64,000 nucleotides of DNA from Allobosea sp. CRIB-10 (GCF_900112185.1 NZ_FOKP01000008.1:62001-126000), one strand, 5' to 3'. Positions 8,373 through 17,167 are shown, counted from the first letter of the stretch. Numbers and translations: made by a program. The notes: generated by a model from the letters alone, not told the origin.

Positions 8373-9653
8373 ATGGATCAGCATCGCAGGTCTTCCTTGC
8401 TGACGCTCGCGGCGATGGCGTTCGCCTCGGCGATCAGCCTGCCGACGCTCGCGCTTGCCCAGCAGAAAGAGGTGCGCTGGGGCCAGTGGAAGGGCACCGA
8501 GGTCGGCGAGAAGTTCATGGGCGAGCTCAAGGCCGCCTTCGAGAAGGACCATCCCGACATCAAGCTGACGCCGGTCGACTCGCCGTTCACCGGCTTCCAT
8601 GACCGTGCCATCGTGCTGCACCAGGCCAAGAAGCTGCCGGATGTGCTGCTGGTCCAGGTCGACTGGGTGGCCGAGTTCGCCGATCTCGGCATGATCGAGC
8701 CGATCGACGCGCGCATCGCCAAGGAACCGAAGGAGTTCTTTTCCAACATCCCGGAGACCTTCCACGCCAAGTGGAAGGGCAAGCAGTACTACCTGCCGAT
8801 CGAGAGCGGCGCGGTCGCGCTGTTCTGGAACACCGACCGGTTCAAGGAAGCCGGCCTCTCCGGCCCGCCCAAGACCTGGGACGAGTTCGCCGAGTACGCG
8901 CGCAAGCTGACCAATCCGGACAAGCGCCAGTTCGCGGTCACCGGTACGCTGCAGGCCGAGCCGCCGACCAACATGACCTACGACATCTACCCACTGCTGC
9001 TGCAGGGCGGCGCGACGATCATGGATCCAGCAACCAACAAGGCCGTGTTCAACAGCCCCGAAGGAGTCGCCGCGATCGAGTGGTACATCGAGCGGATGAA
9101 CAAGGACAAGGTCTCGGTGCCGGGCGTGCTGAGCAATGGCGAGAAGGAGAAGCGCGCCAACTTCGCCTCCGGCAATGTCGCGATGATGTTCGAAGGGCCG
9201 TGGGGCGTCGCCATCCAGAAGCAGCTCAATCCGAACCTCAACTACGACATCGCCCCGCTGCCTAAGGGCAAGAGCACCGGCACCATGGTGCGCGGCTCGC
9301 TCAACACCATCAGCAGCCAGGCGCAGGACAAGGACGCCGCCTGGACCTTCATGAAGTGGCTTTCGGGCCCGAAGGGCATCGAGATGTGGGCGAAGGGCAC
9401 CGGCGGTTTCCCGGCTCGCACCGACGTCGCCAACCAGGACTGGTTCAAGGAGCGCAAGCTCTTCCAGGCCTTCGTGACACAGATGGCGCAGCCGAACGCG
9501 CAGTCGCCGTTCCTGTCGATGCCGAACGCCGTGCAAATGAACAAGGTGATGACCACCGAGATCCAGAACGCGGTGCAGGGCAAAAAGACCGCCAAGCAGG
9601 CGCTCGATGACGCTGCGGCCGAGTGGAACAAGGTCCTGGCCGCGGCGAAGTGA
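8373..9653 (+). CDS. ABC transporter sugar-binding protein (extracellular solute-binding family 1)
   Basis: A 426-residue periplasmic binding protein with a cleavable signal peptide ending about residue 30 (MAFASAISLPTLALA before QQKEVRWG). Family features include KKLPDVLLVQVDWVAEFADLGMIEPID, the AVALFWNTDRFKEAGLSGPPKTWDEF segment and the lobe with NVAMMFEGPWGV. GGGAGGA precedes the ATG. It is the first gene of an importer followed by two permeases; the hairpin at 9673-9697 separates them. The upstream kinase and aldolase suggest a monosaccharide or polyol as substrate. Confidence 0.92.
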   Translation: MDQHRRSSLLTLAAMAFASAISLPTLALAQQKEVRWGQWKGTEVGEKFMGELKAAFEKDHPDIKLTPVDSPFTGFHDRAIVLHQAKKLPDVLLVQVDWVAEFADLGMIEPIDARIAKEPKEFFSNIPETFHAKWKGKQYYLPIESGAVALFWNTDRFKEAGLSGPPKTWDEFAEYARKLTNPDKRQFAVTGTLQAEPPTNMTYDIYPLLLQGGATIMDPATNKAVFNSPEGVAAIEWYIERMNKDKVSVPGVLSNGEKEKRANFASGNVAMMFEGPWGVAIQKQLNPNLNYDIAPLPKGKSTGTMVRGSLNTISSQAQDKDAAWTFMKWLSGPKGIEMWAKGTGGFPARTDVANQDWFKERKLFQAFVTQMAQPNAQSPFLSMPNAVQMNKVMTTEIQNAVQGKKTAKQALDDAAAEWNKVLAAAK

Positions 9654-9672
9654 TCGCCTGACATTATCATTC

Positions 9673-9697
9673 CCGGCCGGAGCTCTGTTCCGGCCGG
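9673..9697 (+). promoter_or_regulatory. Stem-loop between binding-protein and permease genes
   Basis: CCGGCCGGA (9673-9681) pairs perfectly with TCCGGCCGG (9689-9697) around a 7-base loop. No T-run follows. Stem-loops here commonly stabilise the upstream mRNA, so the binding protein is made in excess of the membrane parts. Confidence 0.65.
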
Positions 9698-9766
9698 TCC
9701 CTCTCCCCTCGCTCAGAGTCTGATGCCTGCAAACAAGGCGTCCGGTTCCGCAACGATCGGCGAGTC

Positions 9767-10660
9767 ATGCTGCTGACGCTCAAACGCAAATACCGCGAGG
9801 AAGTCCTGGCCGCGTCCTTCCTGTGGCCATCCCTGCTGATCCTCGTCGCGCTCCTGATCTATCCGCTGATCGACGTGGTCCGCCTGAGCTTCCACGACAG
9901 CAACCTCCAGCGCGAGGTCTGGGTCGGCTTCGGCAACTACATCGCGCTCGCCAATGACCCGCTCTTCTGGCGCGCCTTCTGGCAGACCGTCGTCTTCACC
10001 GTCTTCAGCGTCGCGCTGCATCTGGTGATCGGGCTCGGTCTCGCGCTGCTGCTCAACATGAATCTCGACCCGGCCTTCCGCACCGTCGCGCGCGGCCTCC
10101 TGATCGTGCCGTGGCTGCTGGCGCCGACCGTCGCCGGCATGATCTGGGTGCTGATGCTGCAGCCTTTCGGCGTGCTCAACGGCCTGCTCGCCTCGCTCGG
10201 CATCATCGACGCCAACTTCACCATCTCTTGGCTCGGCGATCCCGCGACGGCGCTCGGCTCGGTGACGGCGATGAACGTCTGGCGCGCCTTCCCCTTCTTC
10301 ATGGTGATGCTGCTCGCCGGCCTGCAGGCGATCCCGAAGCAACTCTACGAAGCCGCCGAAATCGACGGCGCCTCGCTGTTCCGGCAGTTCTGGCACATCA
10401 CCTTGCCGCAGCTGCGCGGCGTCATCACCACGATCGTCCTGCTCGACTCGATCTGGACCTTCCGCGCCTTCGACCCGGTCTATGTGATGACCGGCGGCGG
10501 GCCGGCGCATGCCTCGGAAGTGCTGGCGACGGCGATCTATTTCGACGGCTTCCAGAAGCTGAAATTCGGCTACGCCTCGGCCGAGGCCGTGGTGATGTTC
10601 ATCGTGCTGTTCATCGTCAGCGCCATCTATGTCCGCCGCACCATGAGCAATCAGCAATGA
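9767..10660 (+). CDS. ABC transporter sugar permease (MalF/UgpA type)
   Basis: A 297-residue inner-membrane permease with about six transmembrane helices; the first is SFLWPSLLILVALLIYPLIDVV. The cytoplasmic coupling loop reads EAAEIDGASLFRQFWHITLPQLRG, the EAA motif that docks with an ATPase. It pairs with the next permease, which overlaps its stop by four bases (ATGA). The ATG at 9767 is followed at once by a cationic start (MLLTLKRKYREE), typical for this family. Confidence 0.92.
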   Translation: MLLTLKRKYREEVLAASFLWPSLLILVALLIYPLIDVVRLSFHDSNLQREVWVGFGNYIALANDPLFWRAFWQTVVFTVFSVALHLVIGLGLALLLNMNLDPAFRTVARGLLIVPWLLAPTVAGMIWVLMLQPFGVLNGLLASLGIIDANFTISWLGDPATALGSVTAMNVWRAFPFFMVMLLAGLQAIPKQLYEAAEIDGASLFRQFWHITLPQLRGVITTIVLLDSIWTFRAFDPVYVMTGGGPAHASEVLATAIYFDGFQKLKFGYASAEAVVMFIVLFIVSAIYVRRTMSNQQ

Positions 10661-11550
10661 CCGTCGCCCAGCTTGGCGCTGCAGCGCACACACGGCCCTA
10701 TCTCGGCAAGATCGGCATTCGCGGCCGCGAGCGCCTGATCAATGCCGCGTCCTATCTCCTGCTGCTGATCGCGATCGCGATCGTGTTCTTTCCGCTTGCC
10801 TGGATGCTGACGGTCTCGGTGCGTCCCAACATCGAGGTGATGCGGATGCCGCCGACATGGCTGCCGGAGATCTTCACGCTAGAGGGCTACCGCAAGATCT
10901 TCGCGAGCCCGCGCTATCTCCTCGTCTTCGCCAACACGATGGTGATCTCACTGCTGGTGACCGTGCTTTCGCTGATCCTTGGGGCGATGGCGGCCTATGC
11001 GCTGGCGCGCTTCAAATTCGCCGGCCAGCGGGCGGTGCTGATGTTCCTGATCACCACGCAGATGTTCCCGCTGGTGCTGCTCTGCATCCCCTATTTCCGG
11101 ATCTTCATCACGCTCGGGCTCTACGACACCCGCACCTCGCTGATCGTGGTCTACCTGACCTTCACCCTGCCCTTCTGCATCCTGATGCTGCGCAGCTATT
11201 TCATCAACATACCCAGAGACATAGAGGAGGCCGCGATGGTCGACGGCTGCTCGCGGCTGGGCGCGATCTTCCGGACGCTGGTGCCGATGTCCTATCCCGC
11301 CTTCATCGGGGCCGGGCTCTACACCTTCCTGCTCGCCTGGAACGAGTTCCTGTTCGCGGTGGTGCTGATCGAATCCTGGGAGAACCGGGTGCTGACCATG
11401 GCGATCTACAGCCTGATGGCCGAATTCGTCACCGACTGGAACACGATGATGGCCTTCTCGGTGCTGGCGAGCCTGCCTCTGGTGATGGCCTTCATCTTCC
11501 TGCAGAAGTTCATGGTCCAGGGCATGACGGCGGGCGCGCTGACGTCTTAG
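10657..11550 (+). CDS. ABC transporter sugar permease (MalG/UgpE type)
   Basis: A 297-residue second permease with about six membrane spans, beginning after a short cytoplasmic arm (ASYLLLLIAIAIVFFPLAWMLTVSV). The EAA loop reads EEAAMVDGCSRLGAIFRTLVPMSYPAF. The ATG overlaps the TGA of the previous gene (ATGA), which fixes the start despite a longer open frame upstream. No ATP-binding subunit is encoded here, so the complex presumably borrows an ATPase made elsewhere. The only MalK/UgpC-like ATPase in the window is at 26294-27394, in another operon. Confidence 0.92.
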   Translation: MTVAQLGAAAHTRPYLGKIGIRGRERLINAASYLLLLIAIAIVFFPLAWMLTVSVRPNIEVMRMPPTWLPEIFTLEGYRKIFASPRYLLVFANTMVISLLVTVLSLILGAMAAYALARFKFAGQRAVLMFLITTQMFPLVLLCIPYFRIFITLGLYDTRTSLIVVYLTFTLPFCILMLRSYFINIPRDIEEAAMVDGCSRLGAIFRTLVPMSYPAFIGAGLYTFLLAWNEFLFAVVLIESWENRVLTMAIYSLMAEFVTDWNTMMAFSVLASLPLVMAFIFLQKFMVQGMTAGALTS

Positions 11551-11574
11551 CGGAGGCTCGCCGCCATTCCAGCT

Positions 11575-11667
11575 CGTCATTCTCGCCCTTGTGGCGAGCA
11601 TCCACGTCCTGAACACCGCGCTCGCCGACAGTAGACGTGGATGGTCGGGACAAGCCCGACCATGACG
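11575..11667. repeat. Intergenic palindromic repeat, family A, copy 2
   Basis: The same 93-bp length as the element at 862-954, with matching ends (cgtcat...atgacg) and most differences in the central 20 bases. It follows the sugar importer and lies between the convergent permease and Lrp-type regulator genes. Confidence 0.8.
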
Positions 11668-11681
11668 GGAGAGGCTGCGTT

Positions 11682-12173
11682 TTACCCCACCGGGACGCTG
11701 AGTCCGGCCTTGACCCGGTCCATCGCGACAAAGGTGCGGAACTTGCGGATGTTGGCGTCGGCGAAGAAGAGGCGACGCGTCAGCGCCTCATAGGCCGTCA
11801 TGCTCGGCACCAGCACGACCAGCATGAAATCGACCTCGCCGGTGACATAGTAGCATTGCTGCACCTCGGGCGCGGCGAGGAAGGCGCGCTTGGCGGCGTC
11901 GATATCCCTGGCCGTCTCGCTGACGAGTTCGATCTCGACGAAGAGCGTGATCGGATGGCCTAGCGCCGCCGGCTCGACGACCGCGACATTGGCCCGGATG
12001 ACGCCGTCCTTCTCCATCCGGCGGATGCGGCGCTGCACGGCTGGTGCCGACAGGTTGACCTTCTCGCCGATCACCCGCTGCGGCGTGGTGTTGTCCTGCT
12101 GCAGGATGGCGAGGATCGCCCGGTCGAATGCGTCGAGGGCGGCAGCGGATGGTTCGTTCAAGCGCGGCTCCAT
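11682..12173 (-). CDS. Lrp/AsnC family transcriptional regulator
   Basis: A 163-residue regulator with an N-terminal helix-turn-helix (about residues 14-60: FDRAILAILQQDNTTPQRVIGEKVNLSAPAVQRRIRRMEKDGVI) and a C-terminal RAM ligand-binding domain (LFVEIELVSE, VQQCYYVTGEVDFMLVVLV). These regulators usually sense an amino acid. It is divergent from the diaminopropionate ammonia-lyase gene across 80 bp, so it very probably controls that gene in response to an amino acid. An inverted repeat at 12201-12231 is a candidate binding site. Confidence 0.92.
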   Translation of the reverse strand: MEPRLNEPSAAALDAFDRAILAILQQDNTTPQRVIGEKVNLSAPAVQRRIRRMEKDGVIRANVAVVEPAALGHPITLFVEIELVSETARDIDAAKRAFLAAPEVQQCYYVTGEVDFMLVVLVPSMTAYEALTRRLFFADANIRKFRTFVAMDRVKAGLSVPVG

Positions 12174-12200
12174 GAAACAAACTTGCAGCGGTAGCGGATG

Positions 12201-12231
12201 ATTGCAGCGCCTTTTTCACAGCGCTTGCAAT
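12201..12231. promoter_or_regulatory. Inverted repeat in the Lrp / ammonia-lyase divergent region
   Basis: ATTGCAGCGC (12201-12210) faces GCGCTTGCAAT (12221-12231), matching except for one inserted base, around a T-rich spacer. A further TTGCAGCG copy lies at 12183-12190. The location between divergent regulator and enzyme genes makes it a candidate Lrp-type operator. Confidence 0.45.
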
Positions 12232-12253
12232 ATCTCTTCACTTGGACATCTCA

Positions 12254-13462
12254 ATGAGGCAAGTCGTGCTCCTGCTGAACCAGCTCCCGGACTTCCGCCA
12301 GCCCCTTCATCCGACCGATGCGGAGACGCTCGGCCCCGCCGGAGCCGATGCGATCGAGCGGCATCTCGCCGGGCGGGCCGCGCATGTGCCGACGCCACTG
12401 AAAGCTTTGCCCGATCTCGCCGCATCGCTCGGCATCGGCGCGCTGTACCTCAAGGACGAAGGCCAGCGCCTCGGCCTCGGCAGCTTCAAGGCACTCGGCG
12501 GTGCCTATGCCGTGACCCGCCTCGTGCTCGAGGCGGCGAGCGAACGGCTCGGCCGGACGCTCGACGAGGCAGACCTGACCTCGCCCGAGGTCCGCGCCAT
12601 CGCATCCGAAATGACTTTCGCCTGCGCTACCGACGGCAATCACGGTCGCTCGGTCGCGCAAGGAGCGCAGCTCGTCGGGGCGCGCTCGGTGATCTTCATG
12701 CATGGCGGCGTCAGCGAGCCGCGCGCCGCGGCGATCGCCCGCGTCGGTGCGCAGATCGTTCGCGTGCCCGGCACCTATGACGATTCCATCGTCGAAGCCG
12801 CCCGCGTCGCCAATGAGAAGGGCTGGACAACCGTCTCCGACACCTCCTGGGACGGCTATGAGCGCATCCCGGGCCTCGTCATGCAGGGCTATACCGCGAT
12901 CATTCGCGAGGCCTTGCGGCAATTGCCGGAGCCGCCGACCCATGTCTTCGTCCAGGCCGGCGTCGGTGGCATCGCCGCGGCAATCGCGGCGCAGCTGTCA
13001 CTGGTTCTCGGCAACGGCCGACCCGTCTTCACTGTGGTCGACCCGGCTCGCGCCGCCTGCCTGTTCGAGAGCGCCCGCGCCGGACGGCCAACCAAGATCG
13101 CCCATGGCGCGCCGACGGTGATGGCGATGCTGGAATGCTATGATCCCTCGCCGCTCGCCTGGCGCGTGCTGTCGCGCACGGCCGATGCCTTCATGACGGT
13201 CGAGGATGCGGTCGCGGTCGAGGCGATGAACCGGCTGGCGCGCCCGGCCGGCAGCGATCCGGCGATCGTCGCCGGCGAGAGCGGCGCGGCCGGCTTCGCC
13301 GGTCTGCTGGCGGCGCTGCGCGATCCTGTGGCGCGGGCAGCATTGAAGCTCGACGCCTCCTCGCGCGTATTCGCCGTCGTCACCGAAGGCGCGACCGATC
13401 CGGAGCGCTATGCCGAGCTGGTCGGGCTGACGCCGGCCGAGGTGGCCGGGGCGGCGGCGTGA
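12254..13462 (+). CDS. dpaL: Diaminopropionate ammonia-lyase (PLP enzyme)
   Basis: A 402-residue fold-type II pyridoxal-phosphate lyase that converts 2,3-diaminopropionate to pyruvate and two ammonia. The PLP lysine is Lys79 in LGLGSFKALGGAYA. Other family marks are TDGNHGRSVAQGAQ, GTYDDSIVEAA, VVSDTSWDGYERIPGLVMQGYT-like residues and the FVQAGVGGIAAAIAAQL glycine loop. The ATG at 12254 is preferred to a TTG at 12242. The broken glutathione S-transferase gene starts at its stop codon (TGATG), and an Lrp regulator faces it. A threonine dehydratase-like substrate range cannot be excluded, but the motif set favours DpaL. Confidence 0.88.
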   Translation: MRQVVLLLNQLPDFRQPLHPTDAETLGPAGADAIERHLAGRAAHVPTPLKALPDLAASLGIGALYLKDEGQRLGLGSFKALGGAYAVTRLVLEAASERLGRTLDEADLTSPEVRAIASEMTFACATDGNHGRSVAQGAQLVGARSVIFMHGGVSEPRAAAIARVGAQIVRVPGTYDDSIVEAARVANEKGWTTVSDTSWDGYERIPGLVMQGYTAIIREALRQLPEPPTHVFVQAGVGGIAAAIAAQLSLVLGNGRPVFTVVDPARAACLFESARAGRPTKIAHGAPTVMAMLECYDPSPLAWRVLSRTADAFMTVEDAVAVEAMNRLARPAGSDPAIVAGESGAAGFAGLLAALRDPVARAALKLDASSRVFAVVTEGATDPERYAELVGLTPAEVAGAAA

Positions 13463-14091
13463 TGTCCGGCAAGCTCACCCTGCTCTATCAGAGCCATTCG
13501 CCCTATGCCCGCAAGGTGCTGGTCTGCGCCCATGAACTCGGGCTGGCGGACCGTCTCGACGTGATCCATCACGAGACCAGCCCGACCAATCGCAACGATG
13601 CCGTCTTCGCCCAGAACCCGCTCGGCAAGGTGCCGGTACTGCTGACGCCCGATGCCGGCGCGCTCTTCGATTCCGTGGTGATCTGCGACTATCTCGACCG
13701 GCTCGCCGGCCAAGGCACTCTGATCCCGCGCGAGGGGCCGGCACGCTACCAAGCGCTGCGCCTGCAGGCGCTGGCGCAGGGCCTGTGCGATGCCGGCATC
13801 GCCGTGCGCTGGGAAACCGAGCGCCGACCTGAAGTGCTGCGCTATCCGCCGCTCGCCGAAGGGCAGACGACCAAGCTGCTCGAAGCCTATGACTAGCTCG
13901 AAGCGCAGGCCGACCTCGACGGGCCGGTGACCGTCGGCCGGATCGGGCTCGCAACCGCCCTCGCCTGGCTGAGCTTCCGCCGCCTGCCGGATTTCCGCGC
14001 GCGGGCGCCGAAGCTCGCCGGCTGGTACGACCGCTTCAACCAGCGCCCGTCGATGCGCGCCACGCCCTATGAAGGCGAGACGCAGGACTGA
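13462..14091 (+). pseudogene. Glutathione S-transferase with an in-frame TAG stop
   Basis: The first 144 codons encode a glutathione S-transferase: thioredoxin-like N-terminal domain, LTLLYQSHSPYARKVLVCAHELG, with NPLGKVPVLLTPDAGALFDSVVICDYLD. The frame then meets TAG at 13894-13896 after LLEAYD. It continues without interruption for 64 more codons with the normal family C-terminus (LEAQADLDGPVTVGRIGLATALAWLSF, WYDRFNQRPSMRATP) to TGA at 14089. The joined length of about 209 residues matches intact family members. The stop is where homologues often carry Trp (AYDWLEAQ), so a single G-to-A change (TGG to TAG) explains it. It is either a recent nonsense mutation or a sequencing error. Confidence 0.8.
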
Positions 14092-14094
14092 GCT

Positions 14095-14724
14095 TCAGCC
14101 TTCGACCGGCACCATCGCGGCGACGGCGAGATCGCTCGCCCGCTCGCTCGCGGCCAGTCCCTCGGCGACGCCGACGCGATCGGCGAGCGGGCGGTTCTGG
14201 CTCATCTTGCGCTTGCCTTCGAGCCGGGTGATCGCGATGCGCAGGCCGACGATACCGCGCAGCTGGGCCCGCACGAACTCGGGCGGCGCGTCATCGACCG
14301 CCCAGGGCTGCGCCCGCGTGCTCTCGTGCAGGTTGGTCAGGCGCGTGACGGCCTCGAGCAGGCGCTCGGGATCGTCGAAGAACTCGGCCTGGCCATAGGC
14401 GTGGACCGCCTGGTAGTTCCAGGTCGGCACCACCTTGCCGGTCTCGCGCTTGGTTTCGTACCAGGACGGCGTGACATAGGCGTCGGGGCCATTGAACAGG
14501 ACCATGGCCTCGCCGATAGCCGCCGCCTTCCATTGCGGGTTGGCGCGGGCGAGATGGCCATGGAGCACGCCCAACTCGCCCTCCTCCGCCGCCAGGATCA
14601 GCGGCAGCGGCGTCGCGAGCAGGCCGTCAGCGGTGGCGGTGACGAGCGTGGCGAGCCGGCAGGCGCGCATCATCGCGTGGATCTCGGCGCGGTCGTCGAC
14701 GCGGAAGGCCGGCGGCGTGTACAT
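14095..14724 (-). CDS. paiB: PaiB-type FMN-binding negative transcriptional regulator
   Basis: A 209-residue split-barrel flavin-binding protein of the PaiB/YhcB-like family. Marks are the N-terminal MYTPPAFRVDDRAEIHAMM, LATLVTATADGLLATPLPLIL, the GHLARANPQW motif and PSWYETKRETGKVVPTWNYQAVHAYG. In Bacillus, PaiB lowers expression of sporulation and protease genes; in proteobacteria its role is unclear and it may act as a flavoenzyme. It is divergent from the MocR/PdxR-type regulator across 50 bp, a common pairing that suggests control by that regulator. Confidence 0.9.
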   Translation of the reverse strand: MYTPPAFRVDDRAEIHAMMRACRLATLVTATADGLLATPLPLILAAEEGELGVLHGHLARANPQWKAAAIGEAMVLFNGPDAYVTPSWYETKRETGKVVPTWNYQAVHAYGQAEFFDDPERLLEAVTRLTNLHESTRAQPWAVDDAPPEFVRAQLRGIVGLRIAITRLEGKRKMSQNRPLADRVGVAEGLAASERASDLAVAAMVPVEG

Positions 14725-14774
14725 GAAACAGGTCTCCTTGCGGTCGCCGTCGTCATGCCGCTAATCTGGCCTGC

Positions 14775-16241
14775 ATGAAACGACCAGTTTCGAGCATTCC
14801 GGCTGGGCCAGTTGAAAGCGAGAGCGGCGCCCAGCGCCGGGTCGTTGCGGCGATCAAGCGCGAGATCGCGGCCGGTGTCCACACACCCGGCTCGCGCCTG
14901 CCATCGACGCGGGCACTCGCCGGCGAATGGGGGCTGTCGCGCACCACCGTCACAGCCGCCTTCGAGCAATTGGCCGCCGAAGGCTTTCTCGAAACCCGGC
15001 CGGGCGCGCGGGCCCGGGTCGCAGTCGGGTTGGCGCGGCCGGAGTCGATCCAAGGGAATAAGCCGGCGCCACGGTCCACCGAGCTCTCCGCCTATGGACG
15101 GCGGCTAGCATCCGCCGCGCCCATTCCCTGGACCCCGCAGCCCTTCGCGCTCGATTTCCGCTATGGCGAGCTCGCCGGCGGCGACTTCCCCACTCTGGCC
15201 TGGCGGCGGGCGCTGGCGGAGGCGGTAGCGAAGCGGCCGACGCGCCTGCGCTATGGCGATCCGCGCGGCCTGCCGGAGTTGCGGACAGCCTTGCAGGGTT
15301 ATCTCTGGCGCGCCCGGGGCCTGCGCTGCGAGGCTGACGATATCCTCGTCGTCAACGGCTCGCAGCAGGGCTTCGATCTCTGCACTCGGCTACTGCTTGA
15401 CCCCGGTGACCGCGTCGTCATCGAGGATCCCGGCTACAATCTTGCGCGCCAGGCCTTCCTCACGGCGGGCGCCGAGCTTTCGCCGCAACCGGTCGATCGC
15501 GAGGGCATGCAAACCGCAAAGCTTCCGCCAGCTCGGCTCGCCTTCGTGACGCCCTCGCATCAATTGCCGCTCGGCAGCATCCTGTCGGCACCGCGCCGGC
15601 TGGGGCTGCTGGCCTGGGCCGCGCGCCATGGCGCATTCGTCATCGAGGACGATTACGATGCCGAGTACCGCCATGGCGTCGGCCCGGTGCCGCCTTTGCG
15701 CTCGCTCGACCAGGCCGGCAGCGTGATCTATCTCGGCACCGTCTCGAAGACGCTCTCGCCAACCTTGCGGCTCGGCTATCTCGTGCTGCCGCCGGCGCTG
15801 CGCGAGGTGTTCGCGCGGGCCAAGCGCATGGTTGATCGCCATACGCCTGAGCTGGAACAGGCCGCGCTGGCTGAACTGATCGAAGGCGGCGCCTATGAAC
15901 GACACGTCCGCCGCATCCGGCGCCGCAATGGCGAGCGGCGAGCCGCCCTGCTGAAGGCCCTGCGCGAGCGGCTTGGCGAGCGCGTGACGACCGCCGGCAC
16001 CGATGCCGGCCTGCATGTCCTCGCCTGGATCAACGGGCTGCCGCAAGCGCGCGAGAGCGAGCTGACGGAGCGGGCAGCGAGCGCCTCGCTCGGCCTCTAC
16101 GGCGTCAGCGGGCTCTATGACCGGCCGGACGATCCCGAGCGCCGCGCCGGCCTCGTCATCGGCTATGCCGCACTCGACGAGAACCAGATCGCCGCTGGCA
16201 TCGCGCGGCTGGACGGGTTGCTGCGGGAGTTCGGCGCGTAG
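14775..16241 (+). CDS. MocR/PdxR-type regulator (GntR helix-turn-helix plus aminotransferase domain)
   Basis: A 488-residue regulator with a GntR winged helix domain at residues 22-85 (REIAAGVHTPGSRLPSTRALAGEWGLSRTTVTAAFEQL). A fold-type I aminotransferase-like domain follows from about residue 130. The PLP lysine is Lys325 in GTVSKTLSPTLRLGYL, and the cofactor Asp/Tyr stretch FVIEDDYDAEYRHG is intact. Such proteins sense PLP or an amino acid adduct rather than catalysing transamination. It is divergent from paiB, its most likely target. The 50-bp gap holds ctggcctgcatgaaacgaccag, whose CTGG/CCAG ends may be part of the binding site. Confidence 0.9.
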   Translation: MKRPVSSIPAGPVESESGAQRRVVAAIKREIAAGVHTPGSRLPSTRALAGEWGLSRTTVTAAFEQLAAEGFLETRPGARARVAVGLARPESIQGNKPAPRSTELSAYGRRLASAAPIPWTPQPFALDFRYGELAGGDFPTLAWRRALAEAVAKRPTRLRYGDPRGLPELRTALQGYLWRARGLRCEADDILVVNGSQQGFDLCTRLLLDPGDRVVIEDPGYNLARQAFLTAGAELSPQPVDREGMQTAKLPPARLAFVTPSHQLPLGSILSAPRRLGLLAWAARHGAFVIEDDYDAEYRHGVGPVPPLRSLDQAGSVIYLGTVSKTLSPTLRLGYLVLPPALREVFARAKRMVDRHTPELEQAALAELIEGGAYERHVRRIRRRNGERRAALLKALRERLGERVTTAGTDAGLHVLAWINGLPQARESELTERAASASLGLYGVSGLYDRPDDPERRAGLVIGYAALDENQIAAGIARLDGLLREFGA

Positions 16242-16244
16242 GTC

Positions 16245-17045
16245 TCAATCCCGATAGACCGGCTCCTCGGCGTCGAGCTGGCGGCGGATCGAGGCCAGGT
16301 GCAGGCGCGCCGATTCCGGATCGCCCTCGCGCATCTGCTGGTAGGCCGCCTCGGCGATCTCCGGCTTCACCGGCAGCACCTGGCGCCCAGTCGAGAGCGC
16401 CAGCGCCTGCACCTCGCAGGCGCGCTCGAGATAATAGAGATCGTCCCAGGCCTCGGCGATGGTCGGGCCGAGCACCATGACGCCATGGTGCTTCATGAAG
16501 ACGATGTCGGCATCGCCGACCGCGCCGGCAATGCGGTCGCCCTCGCGCTCATCGAGGGCAAGGCCGTTATAGTCGCGATCGATCGCGGTGCGGCCGTAGA
16601 ACTTCAGCGCGGTCTGCCCGGCGAAGATCAGGGGATCGCCCTCGGTCATCGAGAGCGCCGTCGCATAGGGCATGTGGGTGTGGAAGGCGACGCGGGCGCG
16701 CGGCAGGTTCTTGTGGATGCGGGCATGGATGTAGAAGGCGGTCGCCTCGGGCTGGCCCTCGCCGGCGACGACATTGCCGTGGAAATCGCAGATCAGCAGT
16801 TTTGATGCGGTGAGCTCGCGGAAGGCCCAGCCATAGGGATTGACGATGAAGAGGTCGTCATAGCCCGGCACCAGCGCCGAGAAATGGTTGCAGATGCCCT
16901 CCTCGAAGCCATAGCGCGCCGCCATGCGGAAGCAGGCGGCGAGATCGCGTCGGGCCTCCCAGACCGCATCTGAGTCGAGGTTCGGCTGGTTCGGGCCGGC
17001 GGAGACGGCTGCCGGCGTCGCACCGGGCTTGAGGGAATGTGCCAT
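16245..17045 (-). CDS. Class II aldolase/adducin family protein
   Basis: A 266-residue zinc-dependent protein of the L-fuculose-phosphate aldolase/adducin family. It has an N-terminal ACFRMAARYGFEEGICNHFSALVPG segment, the metal motif VAFHTHMPYATALSM and the later KHHGVMVLGPTIAEAWDDLYYLERACEVQ. Members split sugar phosphates or are uncharacterised degradation enzymes; without neighbours of a clear pathway, the substrate cannot be named. It is convergent with the MocR-type gene, three bases away. Its start is separated from the next LacI-type gene by about 120 bp. Confidence 0.88.
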   Translation of the reverse strand: MAHSLKPGATPAAVSAGPNQPNLDSDAVWEARRDLAACFRMAARYGFEEGICNHFSALVPGYDDLFIVNPYGWAFRELTASKLLICDFHGNVVAGEGQPEATAFYIHARIHKNLPRARVAFHTHMPYATALSMTEGDPLIFAGQTALKFYGRTAIDRDYNGLALDEREGDRIAGAVGDADIVFMKHHGVMVLGPTIAEAWDDLYYLERACEVQALALSTGRQVLPVKPEIAEAAYQQMREGDPESARLHLASIRRQLDAEEPVYRD

Positions 17046-17167
17046 GACGCCAGTCTAGGGCTGCTCCGAAGCGAGGCAAGCCGGCAGCCCTGCATCGCAG
17101 GAACAGGTCGGCGCTGATCGCCGCATACCGGCTGGCTGCTCCGCCCGCCCTGCCCCGATGACCTCAA

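Noticed and set aside
4515..11550. Sulfoquinovose breakdown as the role of the DeoR-PfkB-aldolase module.
   Set aside because: No sulfoquinovosidase, isomerase, sulfolactaldehyde enzyme or sulfonate exporter is present, and the aldolase class differs from the known enzyme, so the resemblance is only in regulator and kinase class.
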